Shown here: positions 17,647 to 24,342 of the stretch, in pieces
How positions within the stretch are numbered: position 1 is the stretch's first letter
Layout: each line of letters opens with the position of its first letter
NCBI GenBank assembly: GCA_963711005.1
Contig: CAVQCJ010000006.1
Coordinates: 372,001-436,000 of the forward strand
Length of the DNA: 64,000 bases
Source of the DNA: CAVQCJ01 sp963711005
GTDB lineage: Bacteria > Actinomycetota > Actinomycetes > Prado026
Reading direction: 5' to 3'
Notes under the pieces: model-generated
What the model was told of the DNA's origin: nothing
Seen by the model: only the letters and a program-made list of their open reading frames with translations
Databases searched by the model: none
Position numbers and translations under genes: made by a program

Positions 17647-17817
17647 GGTGATCTCCTCTGTCGTTCGGGCAACCAGGTCGGTGCAGTCAGCGCGCTGACG
17701 CTACGCAGCGGGTCCGACAGCGCCGTCCGGCTGGCGCGTGGGGAGTGCACCGGACCGACCTAGACTCCTGAGGCGGCGGCGACCCACCACGATTCGGCGG
17801 GCGGCGCTCCCACGGAC

Positions 17818-19314
17818 TCAGTTCCCGTTGTATGTGGTCAGCAAGTCCACCCAGGACGAGGACACGCCGATGGTTGGCTTGTAGTCGAAGACGCCAGCCA
17901 CGGGCACGACCTTGTAGGACAGATCGTTGCTCTGCTTGGCGTCACCGGTGAACAGTGCCTGGCTGTAGCCGTCAACGGTGTCGTCCTGGTAGGCGGCCGT
18001 CCCGGGCATCCGCGGCCCACCCATGCCCACGACCAGCTCATTGGCCAAGGCGGTCGCTTTGGTGTTCCCCGTTGACAGGGCGGTACCGCTGCTGTGGCCC
18101 GACACAGCAAGATCCTTGCTCACCGAGGTATAGCCCGTGGAGAACCAGATTGCCTCGATGACCGCATCGATGCTCGCCCCGCCCCATTGCACCGAGATGG
18201 TGGTTCCCGCTGGCAGTGGCGATCCGGTCAGCGAGTGGAACTGGTAACCGTAGGGCGACGAGGCGATCCGGGAGTTGTCCAAGGTGTAGGCGTTGCCGGC
18301 CGAGTCGCTGACGGTGAAGGTCTCGGACGCGGTATACGAGACGATTCCGACGACCACCAGGCTGCCGGCTGGTACGCCGCCGGCCGGGACCGTAACCGGG
18401 GCGGAGGTCATGCTGCCTTGCGCGTAGCCGACCGTGCCACCAAGGGCGAAACCGGCCGCAGTGCCGGTCGGGGACGGTGACGGGGAGGCCGTCACCGTGG
18501 TGCTCGGGGACGGTGACGGGGAGGCCGTCACCGTGGTGCTCGGGGACGGTGACGGGGAGGCCGTCACCGTGGTGGTCGGGGACGGAGACGGGGAGGCCGT
18601 CGTGTTGGTCGGCGAGGATGACGGGCTTGGTGAACTGCCAGGGACTAGCTGGGCCCACGGCTCGGATTCGTTCCTCCCGGAGGAGGTGTAGGTGCCATTG
18701 ACGCAGTGCCGGGCGTCCACACCGCCAGTGTTGAGCACCTGGCCGGTGTCCGTGTAGCCGGTGGTGACCCCGCCGACGGTGACGGCGACGACCGGGATGG
18801 CGCCGGAGTTCACGCAAGAGGCCGTGTTGCCGCCGTTGTAGGAGTTGGGTGCCTTGTCGGAGAGGTCGAGGTTCCCCGAGCTCGTCTCGGTCAGAACCAT
18901 CTGGCCGTTGGCCTGCACGGTGAAGCTGCCCCACAGGCTGTAGGTCTTGGTCGTGGTCCCGTTGCTGATCACCACCTTCGCGCTGACCGCGCTGATCGGC
19001 GAGCTCGTGGTGTTGACCAGCCGGATGGCCGCGGCGTCCCAGCAGATGTTGTAGGCCGACGAGCTGGGCCACTGCGGGCAGGCGGTGCCGATGAAGGCGG
19101 CCGCGTCCGTGTTCGGCCAGGGGCTGGGCGAGCTCAGCGACGGCACCGGATGCGAGTGGGTGTCCATGTAGCCGACGTAGACCTGCAGGGCCGAGTCTGC
19201 CGCTGCGCTGGTGGCGCCCAGAGCGACTGCGCCGGCACCCGCCAGCATCACGAGCAGCGCCAGGCTGGCGGCGACCGATGGAGCGAGGCGTCGGCGAATA
19301 GGTTGTGACCTCAT
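17818..19314 (-). CDS. Secreted two-domain protein with Ser/Pro/Thr linker
   Basis: A 498-residue exported protein. After a long basic N-region and a hydrophobic core (residues ~13-37) comes a ~220-residue beta-rich N-terminal domain with paired cysteines (TACPQW, NICWD, TASCVN, ARHCVNG). A linker of about 60 residues built from a 12-residue repeat (TVTASPSPSPST) leads to a second ~190-residue beta-sandwich-like domain containing VSDSAGNAYTLDN and WFSTGYTSVSKD. This architecture resembles secreted glycan- or surface-binding proteins, but neither domain is firmly recognised and no catalytic motif is seen. The ATG follows AAGGTGAGC. It is divergent from another secreted-protein gene at 19672. 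Confidence 0.75.
   Translation of the reverse strand: MRSQPIRRRLAPSVAASLALLVMLAGAGAVALGATSAAADSALQVYVGYMDTHSHPVPSLSSPSPWPNTDAAAFIGTACPQWPSSSAYNICWDAAAIRLVNTTSSPISAVSAKVVISNGTTTKTYSLWGSFTVQANGQMVLTETSSGNLDLSDKAPNSYNGGNTASCVNSGAIPVVAVTVGGVTTGYTDTGQVLNTGGVDARHCVNGTYTSSGRNESEPWAQLVPGSSPSPSSSPTNTTASPSPSPTTTVTASPSPSPSTTVTASPSPSPSTTVTASPSPSPTGTAAGFALGGTVGYAQGSMTSAPVTVPAGGVPAGSLVVVGIVSYTASETFTVSDSAGNAYTLDNSRIASSPYGYQFHSLTGSPLPAGTTISVQWGGASIDAVIEAIWFSTGYTSVSKDLAVSGHSSGTALSTGNTKATALANELVVGMGGPRMPGTAAYQDDTVDGYSQALFTGDAKQSNDLSYKVVPVAGVFDYKPTIGVSSSWVDLLTTYNGN
18467..18610. repeat. In-gene tandem repeat, 36-base unit
   Basis: Four head-to-tail copies of a 36-base unit (18467, 18503, 18539, 18575). Copies 1-3 are nearly identical and copy 4 is degenerate. 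It encodes the 12-residue Ser/Pro/Thr linker repeat of the secreted protein, and near-identity at DNA level suggests recent slippage. Confidence 0.9.
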
Positions 19315-19671
19315 GAGCTGCTCACCTTGGTAGTTCCGTCGCGCGGCAGCCGTCGCGATAGCCGCCGTCGTGAACGCGCCCTGCACTACCTGCGGCACGG
19401 CACGCGCTCGTAGCCAGCCTCAGTGTCCGCCTGCGGGCACACCCAGGCAACAGCCGGGGGGCCCGCAGGCCGTCAAGGCGAAGGCCGGCCCTGTGGGCGA
19501 CGCCCTCGATCCGGGGGTACGAGATCACCTGTCCCAGCCCCGGTGTCCGGTCCCAACACTGACAGGCTCCTGCCCCCCGGACAGCATGTAACCGCAGGTC
19601 AGGGGAACCGCTCTGTACGAAAGGGGTTCCATCCCGTATGAAGTCCCTATCCATCGCATCTGGGAGGGCAG
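19315..19671. other. 357-base divergent intergenic region
   Basis: No gene seen. It carries the promoters of two divergent secreted-protein genes. A 6-base inverted repeat, GGAACC (19604-19609) and GGTTCC (19625-19630), lies 42-68 bases upstream of the plus-strand gene. A GGGAGGGCAG ribosome-binding site precedes the ATG at 19672. Confidence 0.4.
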
Positions 19672-20331
19672 ATGGTCAAGCGGGTCGTGATGTCCTTGAT
19701 GGCGCTATCGCTAGTCGGCGCAACGGTTGCCTGGGCGAGCGTGGGGACGGGCGTGTCGAGCACCGTCCGCTACAGCCACACCTGGTCTCCTCCGCTGAAC
19801 CTGGCCTCGAACTACCGCCCGTGCTGCCCCAGCACCGCGGGGTTTACCACGCTCCCGTTCACCATGAGCGTGTCCGGCTCCCAAGGCTTCAACCTGGGCG
19901 TGCGAATGCGGACGAACTGGGTCGACACCAAGGCGGTCGGGGGCTCGCCGAACATCATCCAGCAGGGCCGGTCCACGAAGCCATCCTTGATCAAGATCTC
20001 CATCCACAGCGGCCTTCGCCCGGGGGCGCACCATGCACAGTGCCGCATCACAGCTAACGGTGTGACCGTCAACGCGGCCGGCCCCAAGAGCATTGATGTC
20101 GCGGACGGCAACTCGCACTACATCGTCTGCGTAAAGTTCCCGGACACGGCCAGCGGCACGAACGTCCAGGTGTACGTCGACGGAGTCGCCGGGGCCATCT
20201 TCCACACCAGCAGCCGCATCGGGAACATCGTGTTCACCAACGACGCAGTCGACCTCGGTGGGCAGGGCCCAACCGCCAACAAGGACTCGATCGACGGAAG
20301 CTACGAGTTCGTCGTGTTCACTGTCGCATAG
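19672..20331 (+). CDS. Secreted concanavalin/LamG-like protein
   Basis: A 219-residue exported protein. The signal peptide is MVKRVVMSLMALSLVGATVAWA with cleavage near residue 22. The mature part is beta-rich: FTMSVSGSQGFNLGVRMRTN, a basic patch PSLIKISIHSG, HYIVCVKF, NVQVYVDGVAGAIF and YEFVVF, the strand order of a LamG/pentraxin-like jelly roll, with four cysteines (YRPCCPS, HAQCRI, YIVCVKF). It probably binds a carbohydrate or surface polymer. The fold is my reading of the pattern and not a certain family match. It is divergent from the linker-containing secreted protein, and both may act at the cell surface. Confidence 0.6.
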   Translation: MVKRVVMSLMALSLVGATVAWASVGTGVSSTVRYSHTWSPPLNLASNYRPCCPSTAGFTTLPFTMSVSGSQGFNLGVRMRTNWVDTKAVGGSPNIIQQGRSTKPSLIKISIHSGLRPGAHHAQCRITANGVTVNAAGPKSIDVADGNSHYIVCVKFPDTASGTNVQVYVDGVAGAIFHTSSRIGNIVFTNDAVDLGGQGPTANKDSIDGSYEFVVFTVA

Positions 20332-20456
20332 CCCGTAGACACGGTTGGCCGGGCATGTCGTCAGGGCGAACATGGATCTACGTCTTCCCCAGTCCCCCTG
20401 CGAGAAGGCCGCGCAGAACGGCGGACCTGATCAGCCCTCTAACGGCACTTGTCGGG

Positions 20457-20609
20457 CTATTGGCCCGTGCCATGGGCCCGGTGGCCACCGAGCCAGATTG
20501 AGATCTTGGTGACGAGTTCTGGGTTGTGCGCGTCGACCCAGAGGTTGCAGCCGTAGTCACCACCTTCGAGCGGTACTTCGGACCAGTGCAGGTCAGACTC
20601 CAGGCTCAT
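20457..20609 (-). CDS. Small hypothetical ORF, start uncertain
   Basis: A 50-residue product beginning MSLESDLHWSEVPLEGG and continuing GCNLWVDAHNPELVTKISIW. The in-frame sequence upstream (PTWWVGGHE) also looks protein-like, so this may be the end of a longer, disrupted gene. No ribosome-binding site precedes the ATG. It lies 150 bases downstream of another small gene on the same strand. Function is unknown and the call is weak. Confidence 0.3.
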   Translation of the reverse strand: MSLESDLHWSEVPLEGGDYGCNLWVDAHNPELVTKISIWLGGHRAHGTGQ

Positions 20610-20759
20610 TTCGTGCCCACCGACCCACCAGGTTGGGGCGTATGCGCAATGGAGGGTCCCCGCTCTACCACTCCGGTCGGCCCCGCCAGGTTCGATCAAC
20701 AAACGGCATCTCGCAGTCGGGCGAGACAATGTCTACGGTGGCCAAAGACGGCATTCCTT

Positions 20760-21047
20760 TCATCCCGTGGAGGACCCCGCGGAGCCTGGTTCTCGGCGAT
20801 CGAGGAGTTCTCGCATGGCGTCGTCTGCGAGTTCACGCAGCAGCTGCGCTGTGGCCTCGTCATCGAGCGGGGGGTCTGACTCGAAGTGAACCCAGTAGCC
20901 CATCCCACGGGTGTACGTCTGGGCACCGTCGAGCCATCCGAGGTGGATGCTGACGTTAGCTGTCGCCGGTAGCCGAACGCCACATTCCGCGTACTTGCCG
21001 GGATCACCTCGCGGGGGATCCTCCTTGGGCCTTCTGAAGAGGGGCAC
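20760..21047 (-). CDS. Small hypothetical cytoplasmic protein
   Basis: A 95-residue protein without signal peptide or membrane segment. The GTG start follows TGGAGG, which decides against an upstream ATG. The sequence has a basic N-terminus (PLFRRPKEDPPRGDPGKY), a beta-rich centre (NVSIHLGWLDGAQTYTRGMGYWVHFESDP) and an acidic helical C-terminus (LDDEATAQLLRELADDAMRELL). No family is recognised. It lies in a stretch of small isolated genes between secreted proteins and an IS remnant. Confidence 0.5.
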   Translation of the reverse strand: MPLFRRPKEDPPRGDPGKYAECGVRLPATANVSIHLGWLDGAQTYTRGMGYWVHFESDPPLDDEATAQLLRELADDAMRELLDRREPGSAGSSTG

Positions 21048-21160
21048 GCGAGCCTCCAGGCCTTGTGAGCGGTGGGGTTCCACGTTTCCATGAATCGCCC
21101 GATGACCAACCCGTGATCGGCGCATCTGGGCCGCCAGCGTTCAACTCTTCATGCGCAGAA

Positions 21161-21826
21161 CTAGCTCGTGACCGTCGCTTCGGCGTTCTGCTTCAGGACT
21201 GCCAACATCCTGACTTGCATCACCCAGACGATCGCAGGGAAAGCGAACGAGACGATGCCGCCCAGCCAGGCTGGGTAGAACGCCTCGTACCCACCGATCA
21301 CCAGGCGGGTGCGATCACCTGGCAGCTCCTTCAGCTGAAAGCCCCACAGGCCTTCGCTGTACACGCTCGGCAGCGGCTTGGTCGGGTCGAGAGCGCCGCC
21401 GCTGAGGTCGCTGATGCCGTGCAGCCCGAGGAACCGGTTCGGCTCCAGAGCGGCGACCACCCAAGCATCCACGGCTTCATCGCCCTTCCGGTACTTCACG
21501 GCATCCCCGACCGAGAGGCTTTGCCACTCGGGGTGGATTTCCCGCGCGCTGGGGCGGCCGGCATTATCGAGCCGGTCCCACGAGTACCAACCGGCGCGGT
21601 CGCCACCCAGCTGCACGAGCCAAGGCCACACCCGCTCGGGCGGCGCGTTGATCGTGATTGCCATCGTCGCGCCTCGCCTGCCGCCTGGCACCAGCTCAGC
21701 GCCGGGATACGGCCCCGCCACCTCCTCTTTGGTCGCGCCCCAGTGCTTCAGTTGGGGACGCACCCATACCCCGTAGATCGCGATCAGCAAGGCACCTGAG
21801 CCGATGATCTTCCGTGCCGTGCTCAT
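21161..21826 (-). CDS. Membrane-associated SRPBCC-fold protein
   Basis: A 221-residue protein. An N-terminal hydrophobic segment (IIGSGALLIAIYGVWV) anchors it, followed by a START/Bet v1-like domain opening with MAITINAPPERVWPWLVQLGGDRAGWYSWDRLDN, typical of the SRPBCC superfamily, then beta strands (FLGLHGI, GFQLKELPGDRTRLVIGGYEAF), and a second hydrophobic segment near the C-terminus (WLGGIVSFAFPAIVWVMQVRM). The ligand is probably a hydrophobic molecule. The ATG at 21826 is chosen because the membrane segment follows directly; the upstream open frame is unlike protein. Confidence 0.75.
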   Translation of the reverse strand: MSTARKIIGSGALLIAIYGVWVRPQLKHWGATKEEVAGPYPGAELVPGGRRGATMAITINAPPERVWPWLVQLGGDRAGWYSWDRLDNAGRPSAREIHPEWQSLSVGDAVKYRKGDEAVDAWVVAALEPNRFLGLHGISDLSGGALDPTKPLPSVYSEGLWGFQLKELPGDRTRLVIGGYEAFYPAWLGGIVSFAFPAIVWVMQVRMLAVLKQNAEATVTS

Positions 21827-22321
21827 GCAATCAGTGTTGGCGCAGGTGTGACGCGGGCGATAGGGCACAAGGGCCCCCGCAACGTGCCTCCCGACCCGCG
21901 GCCCCGAGCCCCGTCTTCGACGGTGAACAGCACGACTCTCACACCGCTTTGACCGCACCTACTGCCGGATCGAATCAGCCCGATAACGACGGCGGACTCA
22001 ACCGGTCAGCGCAAACACTTGCTGGAGTGCCTGTGATGGTGTCTTCCAGCCCAGGGTTGGTCGAGGGCGTCCGTTGAGCTGGTCGGCGACGGCGTCCAGG
22101 TCGGCCAGGTGCTCTAGGGCGAGGTCCCTGCGGGCCCTGCCAACCGGGTGCCGGGGACGCACCGAGGCTGGCAAGGCCTTGGCCTTGACCGCGGTCAGTG
22201 CCGGTCGGGCGCCACCGGGAATAGCTCGACCAGCAGCCGGTGCCTCCGGTTCACCGGAACCGACGCCACGTTCCGACTTGCGGGCACACGATCCGTCCGG
22301 GGTCCCGCTACGGTCGGGGTC
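21827..22321. other. 495-base region with an IS remnant and no intact gene
   Basis: Apart from the transposase fragment at 21998-22117, I see no coding signal. The right part (22118-22321) must hold the promoter and leader of the exonuclease gene, which has no obvious ribosome-binding site (GGTCGGGGTC before ATG). Confidence 0.4.
21998..22117 (-). pseudogene. IS30-family transposase, C-terminal remnant
   Basis: The last ~39 codons of an IS30-type transposase: LADLDAVADQLNGRPRPTLGW followed by KTPSQALQQVF and a stop. The NxRPRxTLGWxTPxxAL signature is diagnostic of the family's C-terminus. The catalytic DDE domain and both terminal inverted repeats are missing. It is a decayed, immobile copy. 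Confidence 0.75.
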
Positions 22322-23254
22322 ATGCCCGTCGACAAGCGGCTCCTCCTTCTTGACTCCGCCTCGATGTACTTCCGGGCGTTCCACGGGGTTCCGGACACCT
22401 TCCGGTCGCCGGACGGCGCCCCCGTGAACGCCGTCCGCGGCTTCCTGGACATGGTCGCCACGCTGGTCCGGGGCTACCCGCCGGCCCGTCTGGTGGCGTG
22501 CTGGGACGACGACTGGCGGCCGGCGTTCCGGGTCGCGCTGGTCCCCTCGTACAAGCGGCACCGGCTGGCCGAGGGTGTGGACCCGCGCGCCAACGTCGAG
22601 GAGACACCGGACGAGCTGTCCCCGCAGGTCGACATCATCGTCGACCTGCTGGCGGCACTGGGGATCGCCCGCGTCGGCGTGCCCGGCTTCGAAGCCGACG
22701 ACGTGATCGGCACCCTGGCCACGGTCGGGCCTGGTCCGGTGGACGTGGTGAGCGGGGACCGGGACCTGGTCCAGCTGGTCGACGACGAGCACTCCGTGCG
22801 GCTGTTGTACATCGGTCGAGGGGTGCGCAATCTGGAGGCGCTCGACGACGCGGCGGTACAGGCCAAGTACGGGGTCTCGCCTCGGGCGTACGCGGACCTG
22901 GCCGCCATGCGGGGCGACCCGTCGGACGGGCTGCCGGGGGTGCCCGGGATCGGTGAGAAGACGGCGGCGTCGTTGCTGCAGCGGTGGGGGTCGACGGAGG
23001 CGCTGCTGGCGGCACTGGACGCGGACGACCCGGCGCTCACGCAGCGACCGAAGCTGGCCGCGGCCCGCGACTACCTGGAGGCGGCGATCGCGGTGACGCG
23101 GGTCCGGCGCGACTGCCCGCTGCCGGAGTTCGACGACCGGCTGCCGGCGGAGCCGGCCGATCCGGAGCGACTGCTGGAGCTGTCCGACCGCTGGGGCGTG
23201 GAGAGCAGCGTCAACCGGGTGCTGCTCTCGATGAAGGATGCTGCCGCGGGTTGA
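22322..23254 (+). CDS. 5'-3' exonuclease (PolA N-terminal-like)
   Basis: A 310-residue FEN-family nuclease resembling the N-terminal domain of DNA polymerase I as a stand-alone protein. Acidic metal-binding residues are visible in LLLLDSASMYFRAF, ACWDDDWRP, GFEADDVIGTLA (about residue 120) and VVSGDRDLVQLV. The helix-hairpin-helix is LPGVPGIGEKTAASLLQRWGS. It probably removes 5' flaps or RNA primers. The gene is monocistronic, convergent with desA 23 bases away. Actinobacteria often carry such a second exonuclease besides PolA. Confidence 0.93.
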   Translation: MPVDKRLLLLDSASMYFRAFHGVPDTFRSPDGAPVNAVRGFLDMVATLVRGYPPARLVACWDDDWRPAFRVALVPSYKRHRLAEGVDPRANVEETPDELSPQVDIIVDLLAALGIARVGVPGFEADDVIGTLATVGPGPVDVVSGDRDLVQLVDDEHSVRLLYIGRGVRNLEALDDAAVQAKYGVSPRAYADLAAMRGDPSDGLPGVPGIGEKTAASLLQRWGSTEALLAALDADDPALTQRPKLAAARDYLEAAIAVTRVRRDCPLPEFDDRLPAEPADPERLLELSDRWGVESSVNRVLLSMKDAAAG

Positions 23255-23277
23255 TGCCGCCGCGGGTCAGGGTCCGG

Positions 23278-24225
23278 TCAGGCGTCGCGCGCCGCGACAC
23301 GGGCGGCCCGGGCGTCCCGGCGTTCCTCGAAGCGGCTGGCGGCGACGTCGAGGCCGTCGAGGAACTCGGCGAGCTCCGTGCGCGCCTTCTCGGCATCGGC
23401 GTCCAGGCCCTCGATGTCCCAGACTTTCCACTGGCGCAGGACCGGCACCAGAACCTGGTCGCGGTGTTGGCGCAGGTCGTAGATCCCGGCCATGGCGATC
23501 TGCACCGACTTGCGGGTGAACCCCTCGATCGTGTGCCCCGGCATCTGGAAGTCCAGCACGACGTCGCGGACCGCCTGCATGGTCGCGTTCGGCTCGCGCT
23601 CGAACGCCGCGCCGAGTATGTTCCGGTAGAAGATCATGTGCAGGTTCTCGTCCGTCGCGATGCGCGTCATCATCTGCTCGCAGATCGGGTCCTTGGACGC
23701 CGCACCGGTGTTGCGGTGCGAGATGCGCGTCGCCAGCTCCTGGAAGGACACGTACGCCAGCGAGTGCAGCATGGTCTCGTGGCTGTTCCGGAAGCCGGTG
23801 CTCATGTGCACCATCCGCGCGTTCTCCAGCGCGACCGGGTCCACCGCGCGGGTCACCGTCAGGTAGTCGCGCAGGACCGCTCCGTGCCGGTCCTCCTCCG
23901 CCGTCCAGCGGTGCACCCAGGTGCCCCATGCGCCGTCGCGGCCGAAGCTGTGCGCGATCTCGAAGTGGTAGCTCGGGAGGTTGTCCTCGGTCAGCAGGTT
24001 GACGATCAGCGAGGTACGCGCGACATCCGGGATCTTCGAGTCCTCCGGCGACCACGCCAGTCCCCCGAGGATGCCGTCGAAGGTGCGGCCGTCGCTGTAC
24101 GGCACGTACTCGTGGGGGTACCAGTCCTTGGCGACGGCCAGGTGCCGGTCGAGCTCCTTGGCCACCTCGGGCTCGAGGTCCACCAGCAGGCGGCGGGTCT
24201 GGACGTCGGTCAGCTCGACGGGCAC
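23278..24225 (-). CDS. desA: Acyl-ACP desaturase (ferritin-like di-iron)
   Basis: A 315-residue soluble stearoyl-ACP-type desaturase, which introduces a double bond into acyl-ACP with O2. Di-iron ligands are visible: Glu in FEIAHSFG, EExxH in WTAEEDRHG (about residue 119), Glu in FQELATRISH, and DENLH (about 196) in place of a second EExxH. The GTG start follows GAGGAG. The sequence is most like the actinobacterial DesA1/DesA2 group. Two tandem palindromes lie 50-77 bases upstream. Convergent with the exonuclease gene; downstream of helY on the same strand, but it has its own promoter region. Confidence 0.92.
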   Translation of the reverse strand: MPVELTDVQTRRLLVDLEPEVAKELDRHLAVAKDWYPHEYVPYSDGRTFDGILGGLAWSPEDSKIPDVARTSLIVNLLTEDNLPSYHFEIAHSFGRDGAWGTWVHRWTAEEDRHGAVLRDYLTVTRAVDPVALENARMVHMSTGFRNSHETMLHSLAYVSFQELATRISHRNTGAASKDPICEQMMTRIATDENLHMIFYRNILGAAFEREPNATMQAVRDVVLDFQMPGHTIEGFTRKSVQIAMAGIYDLRQHRDQVLVPVLRQWKVWDIEGLDADAEKARTELAEFLDGLDVAASRFEERRDARAARVAARDA

Positions 24226-24273
24226 AGGGACTCCTCGGGTACGGCGGGTCACTCGGCGCGGATCTCCCCCGAC

Positions 24274-24302
24274 CTACGCAAGCGTAACCTACGGAACCGT
24301 AA
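24274..24302. promoter_or_regulatory. Tandem palindromic operators upstream of desA
   Basis: Two related 14-mers, CTACGCAAGCGTAA (24274-24287) and CTACGGAACCGTAA (24289-24302), are spaced 15 bases apart. Each contains a 12-base palindrome (TACGC-AA... and TACGG-AA...) broken only at the two central bases. Tandem sites of this kind are typical of TetR-family regulators of fatty-acid genes (inference; no regulator is encoded nearby). Confidence 0.6.
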
Positions 24303-24342
24303 GATCAACCCAGCCCGGACCTGGCGCCCAGGGCAGGACCGC

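Noticed and set aside
18467..18610. Regular repeats as a CRISPR array
   Set aside because: Units are directly tandem without spacers, in frame, and encode a Ser/Pro/Thr linker.
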